49,135 nucleotides of DNA from Ruegeria sp. HKCCSA071 (lineage in GTDB: Bacteria > Pseudomonadota > Alphaproteobacteria > Rhodobacterales > Rhodobacteraceae), in the NCBI RefSeq assembly GCF_017872555.1, contig NZ_JAEDOX010000018.1:1-49135 (forward strand), given 5' to 3'. Made by a program: the position numbers and the translations under genes. Positions within the stretch are counted from its first letter, which is position 1. Each line of letters starts with the position of its first letter. Shown piece by piece: positions 8,962 to 18,856 of this stretch. Below the pieces are notes generated by a model that was given only the letters and a program-made list of their open reading frames with translations, was not told where the DNA came from and ran no database searches.

Positions 8962-11250
8962 ATGAACAAGGCAATCACCGACGGCATCGTGTTCATGCCG
9001 CCTCAATTCGCGAATGGTCTGACCGTCTGGTCTGCGGGGGACGGAACGCCCGGATCGCCCACATATGGCGGGTCCGGCACCGGGGTATTTGTTCCGGCGG
9101 ATGCGGATTTTGCCGGTTGTCTTGAGATCCTGAAGGTCAACACAACGCAGCAATTGCGTTACATGGGGCAGACGCCGATCCTGCCCGGTTGCTATTTGCA
9201 GATCAAAGCCCGGGTCAAGGCGATCAGTGGACCGTTGCCGTCGGTGCGCATCGCAGCCTGGGCCGGTGGCGCGGGCGATGCGCATGTGGCCGGTGTTGTG
9301 GAGCAGGGTCCGGCCACCCAGCTGTCGGGCTATGGCACGGTTCACGAGATCACCGCGATTGTCGGAACCGGCCAGCGCCCGGGCGTGGACATGCCCTGGG
9401 GGCTGGCCGCCCTTTACGGGCATTTCGGCCTGGATATCGAAGGGGCCAACGGCGCGCTGGTGCGCGTCGATGATCTTGAGATCACCGATGTCACCGGGTT
9501 CTTTCTGCGCGAGATGATCAGCCTGGTCGATGTGCGCGACTTTGGTGCCGTTGGTGACGGTGTGACGGATGACTCGGTTGCGTTTGAGGCGGCGGATCAG
9601 GCCGCCGGTGGCCGCCGGGTCTTTGTTCCGCAAGGCAGCTATCACCTTGCGGAGAACACCAGCATCGATGCGGAAATTGAATTCGAAGGCACCGTCACCA
9701 TGCCGGATGACAAGATGCTGTTGCTGACCAAGGATTTCCATCTGCCCGCATATATTGAGGCGTTCGGAGATGAGGAGCTGGCCTTCAAGAAGGCGTTTCA
9801 GGCTCTGCTGAACAATTCGGATCATGACTCGCTGGATCTGGGCGGGCGCAAGATTTCCGTTTCCGCGCCGATCGACATGGCCGCTGCGGTTCCCAACAAG
9901 CAAAGCGGCTTTTCCACGCGGCGCGTGATCCGTAACGGGCAGTTCGATGTCAAAAGCGGTGCCGCCTGGGACACCGAAACCTTCACCTCTGTCGCTACCT
10001 ATGACCCGTCGGACAAGACACGCCTGACCAATGTCGCCAATGTGGCCAATATTCCGGTAGGATCGCTGGTTGAGGGCAGTGGTGTCGGGCGTGAAGTTTA
10101 TGTGCGCTCGAAGAACATAGGTGCCGGTGAGATAACCCTGAGTGCGCCCATCTATGACGCCGCCGGTACCCAGACCTTTACCTTTCAGTCGTTCAAATAC
10201 CTGCTGGATTTCAGCGGTTTCAATACGTTGCGGAAATTCGGCATGGAACAGATCGAGTTTCAGTGCAACAGCCGGTGCAGCGGCATTCGTCTGGCGGCCT
10301 CGGGCAGCACATTTTCGTTGAAGGACTGTTTTATCAGTCGCCCGAAGGATCGGGGACTGACCTCGACCGCGACGGGGTGCAAGGGGCTGCTGATCGACAA
10401 TTGCCAGTTCTTGTCCTCAGAAGAAGCGCTTGACGTGACGGACCGGAATTCCATCGGGCTGAACACCAACTCGAACGACGTGAAGCTGCGTCACAATCGG
10501 GCGGTGCGGTTCAAGCATTTTGCCGTTCTGGGCGGCGGTACCAACTTGGTTCTGGGCAACCATTTCTTCCAGGGCGATGGCATCCCGCAAGGGGTCCGCA
10601 CCGCAGGGCTGATCATGATCGGCACCTACAACACCTCGACCATTGCCGAGAACTATGTCGACAACTGCTTTATAGAATGGACCAATGAACGCGATGCGGC
10701 ACCCACCTATACCAGTGGATTCTCGTTCAGTTCGATGAGCATCACGGACAATATCTTTTTCTCAAGCGATGCACCGGCCTGGTTCAGTTATATCATCATC
10801 CGCCCCTATGGCGCTGGCCATTACCTGAATGGCGTGACGGTGACCGGCAACAAGTTCCGCGCCACCAGCGGTTCGATTGAGCGGGCGGAACGGGTCGATA
10901 CGTCTTTTGCCGATCTGGACAATAACAGGCATTCGAACGTGACCTACGAGAACAACACCTATCACGGGATTGGCAAGAGATCCTCGAACCCGCTGCGCGT
11001 CCGCAGCCAGCAGAACTCGGTTGCGAATATCTGGGCGGTTTCGGCAAACGGAGAATTGCCATTTGGCGGCAGGGCGCGTGGCTGCGACGGGGTCACTGCC
11101 ATCGGGTCGCTGACCGGGGTGTTCAACAACCTTGTCTATTCGGCCCCTCATGTTTTGACCGAACAAGGGGTCAGTGGCGACAGTCTTATTCTGCGCTGGC
11201 CGGATCACCTAAAAGGCGAAGTCTCGGTCACAATGCGAATGGAGCGTTGA
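8962..11250 (+). CDS. Right-handed beta-helix protein, pectate-lyase-3/GH28-related
   Basis: This large protein of 762 aa has two parts. The first ~185 residues look like a carbohydrate-binding-type beta-sandwich (from GLTVWSAGDGTPGSPTYGGSGTG to VRVDDLEITD). Then the motif VRDFGAVGDGVTDDSVAF opens the pectate-lyase-3 fold, which continues as repeated short beta-helix strands rich in N, G and hydrophobic residues (for example LLIDNCQFLSSEEALDV and LVLGNHFFQGDG). No secretion signal is seen. The ATG at 8962 has GGGAAAGGG upstream and is preferred to 8914. Such proteins act on or bind polysaccharide; the catalytic residues cannot be assigned here. A phage-tailspike-like origin is an alternative. 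Confidence 0.82.
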   Translation: MNKAITDGIVFMPPQFANGLTVWSAGDGTPGSPTYGGSGTGVFVPADADFAGCLEILKVNTTQQLRYMGQTPILPGCYLQIKARVKAISGPLPSVRIAAWAGGAGDAHVAGVVEQGPATQLSGYGTVHEITAIVGTGQRPGVDMPWGLAALYGHFGLDIEGANGALVRVDDLEITDVTGFFLREMISLVDVRDFGAVGDGVTDDSVAFEAADQAAGGRRVFVPQGSYHLAENTSIDAEIEFEGTVTMPDDKMLLLTKDFHLPAYIEAFGDEELAFKKAFQALLNNSDHDSLDLGGRKISVSAPIDMAAAVPNKQSGFSTRRVIRNGQFDVKSGAAWDTETFTSVATYDPSDKTRLTNVANVANIPVGSLVEGSGVGREVYVRSKNIGAGEITLSAPIYDAAGTQTFTFQSFKYLLDFSGFNTLRKFGMEQIEFQCNSRCSGIRLAASGSTFSLKDCFISRPKDRGLTSTATGCKGLLIDNCQFLSSEEALDVTDRNSIGLNTNSNDVKLRHNRAVRFKHFAVLGGGTNLVLGNHFFQGDGIPQGVRTAGLIMIGTYNTSTIAENYVDNCFIEWTNERDAAPTYTSGFSFSSMSITDNIFFSSDAPAWFSYIIIRPYGAGHYLNGVTVTGNKFRATSGSIERAERVDTSFADLDNNRHSNVTYENNTYHGIGKRSSNPLRVRSQQNSVANIWAVSANGELPFGGRARGCDGVTAIGSLTGVFNNLVYSAPHVLTEQGVSGDSLILRWPDHLKGEVSVTMRMER

Positions 11251-11254
11251 AACA

Positions 11255-11288
11255 GCGGCTGGCCGCCCATTCCGGGGTGGCCAGCCGC
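11255..11288 (+). terminator. Long hairpin after the beta-helix gene
   Basis: Perfect 10-bp arms GCGGCTGGCC (11255-11264) and GGCCAGCCGC (11279-11288) enclose a 14-nt loop, starting 5 bases after the stop of the beta-helix gene. No T-run follows, so this is either a Rho-dependent or processing-type 3' end or a stabilising structure rather than a canonical intrinsic terminator. Confidence 0.6.
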
Positions 11289-11391
11289 CGGATAAACGGG
11301 CGCAGAAAAGCGCTGATTGGCGCATCGGCAAGGAAATAGGCGACGTTTCAATCTGATGTGCTAGGCTTGGGTAAAGAAATGGAGAATCCCG

Positions 11392-11718
11392 ATGCCGAAA
11401 ATCGCCAAAAACGCCAGTGTTCAGACAGTTATCACCACGTTTGAAATGACGCCCGGCACCTGTCAGGACCTTTTGGAAGCGCTGACCGACGCCTATTCCG
11501 AGTTCATCTCGAAGCAGCCCGGCTTTGTTTCTGCGGGGCTTCATGTGAATGATGCGCAAACCCGGATTGCCAACTATTCGCAATGGCAACGTCGCGAGGA
11601 TTTCCTGGCCATGCTGCGGACCCCCGAGATGCGCGACCGCAACCGCAAGATCAACGAGCTGTGCAAGAGCTTTGAGCCGGTCATGTATGACGTTGCAGAG
11701 ACATTTGGCTCTACCTGA
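11392..11718 (+). CDS. Antibiotic-biosynthesis-monooxygenase (ABM) domain protein
   Basis: The 108-aa protein has the dimeric alpha+beta barrel pattern of the ABM family: an opening strand 'QTVITTFEMTPGTCQDLLEALTDAY', then 'KQPGFVSAGLHVNDAQTRIANYSQWQRREDFLAML'. The W/R-containing 'YSQWQRREDF' block is the signature part. Such proteins act as small cofactor-independent oxygenases or haem/quinol-handling proteins; the substrate here is unknown. GGAG lies upstream of the ATG. A second, unrelated-in-detail ABM-like protein is encoded at 14640-14930. Confidence 0.82.
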   Translation: MPKIAKNASVQTVITTFEMTPGTCQDLLEALTDAYSEFISKQPGFVSAGLHVNDAQTRIANYSQWQRREDFLAMLRTPEMRDRNRKINELCKSFEPVMYDVAETFGST

Positions 11719-11782
11719 CCTGAATCAAAGCCTGCGGTGCATGTCTGTTTCAAAGTAAGTCTGCAAAACGGAGGCGCATGCT

Positions 11783-12190
11783 ATGTATCACAACATTCTC
11801 GTTCCGATCTCTTTCGATGCTGAAAGAGATACGTCCGGGCCGTTGAAACTGGCCCGGGTTCTGGCCACGCCGGACGCGCAGGTCACATTGCTGCATGTGG
11901 TTGAGCATATTCCGAATTATGCAATCTCGTACATGCCGGCGGAATATCTGTCCGAGGCCCGAAAGGCGATTCAGTCAGAGCTTGATACGCTGGCGTCGCA
12001 ATTGCCGAATGCCACGGGCGTGGTGGTCGAAGGGCACTCCGGCCGGACCATTCTGGATTGGGCCGAGGCGCATCACCCGGACCTGATCATCGTGGCCTCG
12101 CACCGGCCGGGGATGCAGGATCTGCTGCTGGGGTCAACCGCGTCCCATATCGTACGCCACGCCCCTTGCGCGGTACATGTGGTCCGGTAA
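11783..12190 (+). CDS. Universal stress protein, UspA family
   Basis: The 135-aa single-domain USP opens with the conserved strand MYHNILVPISFD. It ends with the nucleotide-binding region 'LIIVASHRPGMQDLLLGSTASHIVRHAPCAVHVVR', which contains the G-2x-G-9x-G(S/T)-type pattern in slightly altered form (HRPGMQDLLLGST). It is predicted to bind ATP as a cytosolic dimer and to take part in stress survival. CGGAGG lies 11 bases before the ATG. It stands alone between ABM and excalibur genes. Confidence 0.93.
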   Translation: MYHNILVPISFDAERDTSGPLKLARVLATPDAQVTLLHVVEHIPNYAISYMPAEYLSEARKAIQSELDTLASQLPNATGVVVEGHSGRTILDWAEAHHPDLIIVASHRPGMQDLLLGSTASHIVRHAPCAVHVVR

Positions 12191-12310
12191 CGGTCGGACA
12201 TCACCGGCAGTAAGCAAAATTGTGCCTGTGCGGGCGGTGGTTTTGGGCCGGGCCAGATTTTTTGAACCCGGTGGAACTGTGTTGCCTCGGCTTTGCCACA
12301 TATTGCCCTT

Positions 12311-12751
12311 ATGGGTCGGGGCATGTTGTTCAAGAAACCCTCGCAGGAAGCACCTGATCTGAACCCGCGCTCGGCCAGACGACACCAGCGCGCCGAGGCG
12401 GCGCGGCGGCAGGCGCTGTCCCCGCTGCGGATCCTGATCATGGTTCTGCTGCTGCCGCTGACGACCGTGCTGATTGCCACGGGCGTCTTTCTGCGCACCT
12501 CGGGCTATGAGCGGGACGAGGCGGTGATCCACCTGATCGCGCTGGCGGGGTGTGATGCGACACAGGCCATGGGGATCGGTCCATTCCGCGCAGGGCAGCC
12601 GGGATATCATGAGCGCAACGACCCGGATGGTGACGGGGTGGCCTGCGGGTATGCCGAGCTGGAGTTGCCACGCGCGACCACCGTGCAGGCGCAGGACCAG
12701 CCAAAGCCGCGCGAACGGTCGGTGGGAAGCGCCAAGTTCGTGCGCCCCTGA
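12311..12751 (+). CDS. Membrane-anchored excalibur calcium-binding-domain protein
   Basis: The product (146 aa from 12311) has a basic cytoplasmic N-terminus rich in R, A and Q, one membrane helix (ILIMVLLLPLTTVLIATGVFL), and an extracytoplasmic excalibur domain 'CDATQAMGIGPFRAGQPGYHERNDPDGDGVACGY'. The DPDGDGVAC core is an EF-hand-like calcium loop between two cysteines. An ATG at 12323 and a TTG at 12293 are also in frame, and no start has a strong ribosome site. It probably acts at the cell surface, with no known enzymatic role. It is convergent with the ORF6N gene. Confidence 0.82.
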   Translation: MGRGMLFKKPSQEAPDLNPRSARRHQRAEAARRQALSPLRILIMVLLLPLTTVLIATGVFLRTSGYERDEAVIHLIALAGCDATQAMGIGPFRAGQPGYHERNDPDGDGVACGYAELELPRATTVQAQDQPKPRERSVGSAKFVRP

Positions 12752-12771
12752 TTTCGGGGGGCGGGAAGGGG

Positions 12772-13479
12772 CTAGCCTTTCATCGCCTGTAGCAATTCCA
12801 ACAACCCTTTGCGATCGTCGTCACTGGCATAATCGCCGGTGGCCAGCCGTTCGGCGATACGCAGGCGCAGGCGTTCCTGTTGAGTGCGGACCTCTTCCCC
12901 GGCGGTTTCGGCCAGCGTCTTCATGATCACCGCCACGGCCTGTTGGCGCTTGGTGGTGGGGTTGGCGATATAATCGACAAGGCTCTGCTGGCCGGAATCG
13001 AGGATGTTTTCGGCCAGTTCGCGCAGTTGGTCGCCATTGGGCAGCAGCGGGGTGGGTGCATCCTCGGGCGGCAGGATTTCCGGCAGGTTGCGTGGAACCT
13101 CGGCCAGAGCGTTCGCGCCATCGACAAAGGCTTCGGTGATCATCCGCGTGATCTTGATCGCGCGCGGGTCCTTGAACAGAGCCGAGGCGATGGCCACGCC
13201 GTAATCGGTATAGACCCACGGATTGACCCGCCGCCCGCCACGGCCTTTGGGTTTTGAGATCACATTCTGTGATTGCAAATCAGCGACCTCGGCATCGGTC
13301 AACTGAAAGCGGTAGCCCTCGAACAGGTCGGTGTTGCGCGACACCGCCTGATTAAACGCACTGACGGATTTTCCGTAGAACTGCGCCAGATCTTCGGCCA
13401 GCACCACACGGGTGCCGCGCACCCTGTGAATGGCGCTTTGCACCTCATGCGCGCTGGGCAGGTTTTTCGGGTTCGTCAT
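12772..13479 (-). CDS. ORF6N-domain DNA-binding protein (phage antirepressor-like)
   Basis: The 235-aa product opens with an ORF6N domain over about residues 12-115, as in 'VRGTRVVLAEDLAQFYGKSVSAFNQAVSRN', then 'GYRFQLTDAEVADL' and 'VYTDYGVAIASALFKDPRAIKITRMITEAFV'. This domain is common in phage and mobile-element regulatory proteins related to KilA-N. The C-terminal half is helical and charged and has no recognised domain. Fourteen bases upstream of the start lies a perfect 17-bp palindrome (13493-13509), a good candidate operator for autoregulation. A decayed copy of its first 20 codons and leader occurs 1.5 kb away (14963-15087). There are no phage structural genes nearby. Confidence 0.83.
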   Translation of the reverse strand: MTNPKNLPSAHEVQSAIHRVRGTRVVLAEDLAQFYGKSVSAFNQAVSRNTDLFEGYRFQLTDAEVADLQSQNVISKPKGRGGRRVNPWVYTDYGVAIASALFKDPRAIKITRMITEAFVDGANALAEVPRNLPEILPPEDAPTPLLPNGDQLRELAENILDSGQQSLVDYIANPTTKRQQAVAVIMKTLAETAGEEVRTQQERLRLRIAERLATGDYASDDDRKGLLELLQAMKG

Positions 13480-13541
13480 GGCAGCCGTTTGGAATCACAA
13501 CTTGTGATTTCAAACGTGGAGGAGGGTGGAGCGGGGTGCAA
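13433..13541 (-). repeat. 109-bp repeat, intact copy (start and leader of ORF6N gene)
   Basis: This stretch aligns without gaps to 14979-15087, 98 of 109 bases identical by eye, in the same orientation. It covers the first 15-16 codons of the ORF6N gene, the start codon and about 60 bp of upstream DNA including the palindrome. Similarity stops abruptly on both sides. Confidence 0.9.
13493..13509. promoter_or_regulatory. 17-bp palindrome in the leader of the ORF6N gene
   Basis: AATCACAACTTGTGATT is a perfect inverted repeat (8-bp arms around a central C) located 14-30 bases upstream of the ORF6N start at 13479. That spot suits an operator overlapping the early transcript. The diverged copy at 15039-15055 keeps it with one substitution. 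Function as a binding site is inferred. Confidence 0.6.
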
Positions 13542-13590
13542 GTTTGAAATGCCGGGGTTTGCCGCGTCCCCGATCAAATGGTCGGCGTGT

Positions 13591-14382
13591 TCATTGGGGT
13601 TTCTTGCGCAGATAGGCAAAGCGATAGGCAAGCGCGACGCCGCCTGCGCCGCCGACAATATTGCCGATCGTGACCCAGAACAGGTTGCCCATGGCCGCGC
13701 CCAAACCGAGATCGGCACCGGCAAGCGCGCCCTGCGGCAGCAGGTACATGTTGGCGACCGAATGTTCGAGCCCCAAGAGGACAAACGCCGCTATGGGCCA
13801 GAGTACCGCCATGATCTTGCCCGCCGCTGTTCTGGCCGCGAAGCTCAGCCAGACGGCAAGGCAGACCAACGCGTTGCACAGAACGCCGCGGGCAAACGCC
13901 TGGGTGGCAGAGAGGTCGGCCTTGCCATTTGCGATTGCTGATGCGGTGGCCCCCATGGGCCCGTCCAGCAAACCGGTTGCAGCGAAGGCCAGAGCCAGCG
14001 CGATAGACCCGACCAAGTTCCCAAGGTACACGAGGCCCCAGTTGCGCAGCAGGGCGCGCGGCGAGATTTTCCGATCCACCGCCGCGATGGTCATCAGGGC
14101 GTTTCCGGTGAACAGCTCGGCCCCGCCGACGATCACAAGGATCAGGCCCAGAGAAAACACGACGCCACCCAGGAACCGGGCCGGTCCAAACCCCGGGTCA
14201 ACGCCGGTCATGACCATGGTGAAGGCGGCCCCGCCGAAGCCGATGAACACACCCGCAAGTATCGCCAGAGTCAGCGTCTGGCCGACCGTGAGATGTGCCT
14301 TGGCAACGCCAGCGGTTTCAACCAGCTCGGCGATCTGGGCGGGTTTGTAGGCGTCAATTCCGGTTGGATTCCGTGTTTGCAT
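13591..14382 (-). CDS. Formate/nitrite transporter family channel (FocA/NirC type)
   Basis: The 263-aa integral membrane protein has six predicted helices and the family segments 'LAILAGVFIGFGGAAFTMV', 'GGAELFTGNALMTIAAVDRKIS' and 'FARGVLCNALVCLAVWLSFAARTAAGK'. FNT proteins form pentameric channels for small monovalent anions such as formate, nitrite or hydrosulfide; which one is used here cannot be told. The NALVCLAVW block and the late 'GLEHSVANMY' carry the conserved N and the pore histidine. The ATG at 14382 is preferred to one at 14418, as it gives the usual short cytoplasmic N-terminus. The gene lies upstream of the ORF6N gene on the same strand, separated by 111 bp. Confidence 0.9.
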   Translation of the reverse strand: MQTRNPTGIDAYKPAQIAELVETAGVAKAHLTVGQTLTLAILAGVFIGFGGAAFTMVMTGVDPGFGPARFLGGVVFSLGLILVIVGGAELFTGNALMTIAAVDRKISPRALLRNWGLVYLGNLVGSIALALAFAATGLLDGPMGATASAIANGKADLSATQAFARGVLCNALVCLAVWLSFAARTAAGKIMAVLWPIAAFVLLGLEHSVANMYLLPQGALAGADLGLGAAMGNLFWVTIGNIVGGAGGVALAYRFAYLRKKPQ

Positions 14383-14639
14383 GGGACCCACTTTGCCGAC
14401 GCATTCGTGGTGCGGCATTGATAGGGATCAAAGCATCCGTCGGTGCAAAAACAACCGCACTGGGGGCGAGGCTGCAACCCTGAAGGGACAGCCGCCCGGA
14501 TGCAGTGCGGTGTATGGTTGAAAATCGGCGCAAATCGCCGGTATCAATGCGAGATTTCTGGCTGTCGTGCTAGGGTACGCGCGGCGGGGCCGTTCCGGCC
14601 GTGTTACATGGCAATTTCGCCAGACGACGGAGGAAAGTG

Positions 14640-14930
14640 ATGTTTGCACGAATTACCCAATATAAAATGAAGCCCGGTACGCGCGAGGCGGCGACGGCGA
14701 AGATGAATGAATTGAAATCCGACATCATGGGTATGCCCGGCATGCACAGCTTTACCAATGTGATGAACGAGGATGGTTCGGGCTATGTGATCTCGGTGGT
14801 CGAAAGCGAGGCGACCTCGAACGCGAATGCGCCCAAAGTGGCCGAGCTGTGGGGCCATTTCGCCGAATTCATGGAAGGCCCACCGACGCCGGTTGGGTAC
14901 GACGTGATTGCCCATTGGGATAAGGGGTAA
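14640..14930 (+). CDS. Small ABM-like dimeric alpha/beta-barrel protein
   Basis: The 96-aa protein beginning 'MFARITQYKMKPGTREAATAKMNELKSDIMGMPGMHSF' has the strand-helix-strand pattern of dimeric alpha+beta barrel proteins (ABM-like). It ends 'GPPTPVGYDVIAHW'. ACGGAGGAAAG lies just before the ATG at 14640, which excludes the upstream frame extension. An intrinsic terminator follows 6 bases after the stop, so the gene forms its own transcription unit. A specific function is not known. Confidence 0.78.
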   Translation: MFARITQYKMKPGTREAATAKMNELKSDIMGMPGMHSFTNVMNEDGSGYVISVVESEATSNANAPKVAELWGHFAEFMEGPPTPVGYDVIAHWDKG

Positions 14931-14936
14931 CGGTTC

Positions 14937-14964
14937 GGGCGGGGATAGACCCGCCCTTTCTTTT
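14937..14964 (+). terminator. Intrinsic terminator of the ABM-like gene
   Basis: GGGCGGG (14937-14943) pairs with CCCGCCC (14950-14956) around a 6-nt loop, followed by TTTCTTTT (14957-14964). It begins 6 bases after the stop codon of the gene at 14640-14930. Confidence 0.9.
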
Positions 14965-15025
14965 AGTTGGAGAGAACAGCGCTTTGGACCTCACACGCGC
15001 TGGGCAGGGTGTTCGCGTTCGTCAT
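14963..15025 (-). pseudogene. Truncated remnant of an ORF6N gene (20 codons)
   Basis: From the ATG at 15025 the minus strand reads MTNANTLPSACEVQSAVLSN and then TAA. The intact gene reads MTNPKNLPSAHEVQSAIHRV. The match ends around codon 16, and the stop falls within the T-run of the neighbouring terminator, so the rest of the gene is gone. Nearly half of the 11 changes in the repeat are outside the codons, so the copy appears to be drifting. It lies downstream of the AT-richer gene at 15184-16080. Confidence 0.8.
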
Positions 15026-15087
15026 AGCAGCCGTTTGGAATCACAACTTGCGATTTAAAACGTGGAGGAGGGTGGAGCGAGGCGCAA
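14979..15087 (-). repeat. 109-bp repeat, diverged copy of ORF6N gene start
   Basis: This is the second copy of the segment at 13433-13541 in the same orientation, with 11 substitutions and no indel by eye. The palindrome persists with one change (AATCACAACTTGCGATT, 15039-15055). Confidence 0.9.
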
Positions 15088-15183
15088 ATGCGGAGTGTGG
15101 GGTAGCGATTAGGATGGAGTAATAACCGATCATGCGTATTGTTTGCTTGGTAGTGACGGGTTGGAAATCCAACCTACACTTGC

Positions 15184-16080
15184 TTACGAATTCTGGACCA
15201 AGAAGTTCTCGTGGAAGCCGCTTAACGTTTTAACTCGCTCAATAAAGCTGTTGAACAGATCCACCAAAACAGGACGTTCTTGATACAATCCCAAAAAACA
15301 AATGAACTCCGAAACAGCGGCAACAGAGTGAATTGCATTTACTTCCAAGAATTGAGGCCGGGGAATTTTAAAGCTTGTCTTGGCAACAAAACGGTCCCCT
15401 TTAGGTTCAAGATGATGTTGGTACAAATCCCCCCAGTTTCCGTGGACTATCTGTGAGCCTCCGCCGAAAACCGCATCATAAGCCTGACCAAAGCCGATAG
15501 CTTTCGCTCTTTTGTAAAGGCTACTGTTTTGCCAATCCCTCATTCGATTTGCGGGCAAGTCTTTTTTCTCTAGCTGAGACATTCGAAACGTTCTTTCAAT
15601 TGAGCGACGCATACGGTCTTCAATCGGCAGCGAATTCCCGTCCCGTTCTGCCACGTTTTTGTCGATGGTGTCTAAAAGCTTACCTTCGTGTTGCAGCGAG
15701 TAGGCTACAAAATTATCAAAGTTCGCCTGCTCTGGATTTCTCATCAAAAATATGGAGTTAACCGTTGTCTCGAAATGCAATCTTGAAAGGATGAATGCAG
15801 TCTCAAGCCGGTGCTTGCAAGTTTGATCCAGTATGGCATCAATTAGCTTGTAGAGCCGTACCAAGCTTCCGCCGATTATTGCCTCGTTTCTCGTCCAGCC
15901 ATCTTGACCACTTGGGTAAATTGATGCCGCTGTTATTAAGTAGCTTCCCGCTTCAATCAGCAGGTCAACGCACACACCAACGAATTCGCTCTCCGAATCG
16001 AAAGCTAAGATTTTCTCTTCTAGAATTTCGGTTGGTTTTATTTCGGCAAAGTGCGCTAGGATTTCTTCATTAATAGGCAA
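15184..16080 (-). CDS. DUF5677-like hypothetical protein, AT-rich relative to neighbours
   Basis: The 298-aa, mainly helical protein has 'SLVRLYKLIDAILDQ', 'RLETAFILSRLHFETTVNSIFLM' and 'GGSQIVHGNWGDLYQHHL', the spaced E/R and late H-G-x-W features I associate with DUF5677. That assignment is moderate. Its codons and base composition are visibly more AT-rich than those of flanking genes (many AAA, TTT, ATT and TTA codons), which suggests recent acquisition. It starts 7 bp beyond the uvrB stop on the same strand, so it may be transcribed by read-through from uvrB. The remnant of an ORF6N gene lies immediately downstream. Its function is unknown. Confidence 0.7.
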   Translation of the reverse strand: MPINEEILAHFAEIKPTEILEEKILAFDSESEFVGVCVDLLIEAGSYLITAASIYPSGQDGWTRNEAIIGGSLVRLYKLIDAILDQTCKHRLETAFILSRLHFETTVNSIFLMRNPEQANFDNFVAYSLQHEGKLLDTIDKNVAERDGNSLPIEDRMRRSIERTFRMSQLEKKDLPANRMRDWQNSSLYKRAKAIGFGQAYDAVFGGGSQIVHGNWGDLYQHHLEPKGDRFVAKTSFKIPRPQFLEVNAIHSVAAVSEFICFLGLYQERPVLVDLFNSFIERVKTLSGFHENFLVQNS

Positions 16081-16087
16081 TGTTACT

Positions 16088-18274
<2,187 letters not shown>

Positions 18275-18306
18275 TGGTAGGCTCCAGGCGTCAGGCCCTT
18301 ACATTT

Positions 18307-18321
18307 GTTCTTATTTTGTCC
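18307..18321. promoter_or_regulatory. Candidate LexA (SOS) box upstream of uvrB
   Basis: GTTC-TTATTTT-GTCC matches the alphaproteobacterial LexA consensus GTTC-N7-GTTC at 7 of 8 positions. It lies 33-47 bases from the uvrB start. The direct-repeat consensus is established for Rhodobacter and Rhizobium relatives; use of this near-match is inferred. Confidence 0.6.
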
Positions 18322-18544
18322 AACTGCAAGGGCCGATCCGGATTCATTGCCCGCTATGCGGTCTGAGGCCGTGCGACGGGTGAGACGGCGTGTTGTTCTT
18401 GCGTATGTTTGGCGAGACCCTATTCCGACCTGATGACAGTTTCTGGCATGAGTTCGCAGGCGAGGGCCGCGACAATTGCAATCTTGCCCCCGGGCGCGCT
18501 CTGACGCATAAACGGGCTCAGCCAAGTGAGTACGGAGAGGCGAC

Positions 18545-18856
18545 ATGCGCGCACGGATCTACCAGCCCGCAAGAAATGCGATGACCTCGGGGATGGCCAA
18601 GACCCGCAAATGGGTTCTGGAATACGCCCCAGCCTCGGCGCGCGAGGTTGATCCGCTGATGGGCTGGACGTCGTCCAGTGACACGCAGGCTCAGGTACGC
18701 CTGAAGTTCGACACGCGGGAAGAGGCGCTGGATTATGCCAAGGCCCACGGTATCGATGCGCAGGTCAGCGAGCCGCACAAGCGCAAGCCCAATCTGCGCG
18801 CGCGGGGCTATGGCGAGAATTTCGCAACCGACCGGCGTGGCCCCTGGACGCACTGA
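18545..18856 (+). CDS. NDUFS4-like NADH dehydrogenase (complex I) accessory protein
   Basis: The 103-aa basic protein contains the ETC_C1_NDUFS4 pattern: [16 protein letters not shown], 'KWVLEYAP', '[33 protein letters not shown]' and a C-terminal '[23 protein letters not shown]'. This is an accessory subunit of respiratory complex I shared by alphaproteobacteria and mitochondria, located on the peripheral arm in the cytosol. GGAGAGG lies just before the ATG. The stop is immediately followed by the ATG of a GNAT gene, so they are co-transcribed. The distance from the nuo operon is usual for this gene. Confidence 0.93.
   Translation: MRARIYQPARNAMTSGMAKTRKWVLEYAPASAREVDPLMGWTSSSDTQAQVRLKFDTREEALDYAKAHGIDAQVSEPHKRKPNLRARGYGENFATDRRGPWTH

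Noticed and set aside
13970..13990. Partial resemblance to the LacI operator (AAACCGGTTGCAG) inside the FocA-type gene
   Set aside because: Only the centre matches, the position is internal to an unrelated gene, and the flanking bases break the symmetry.
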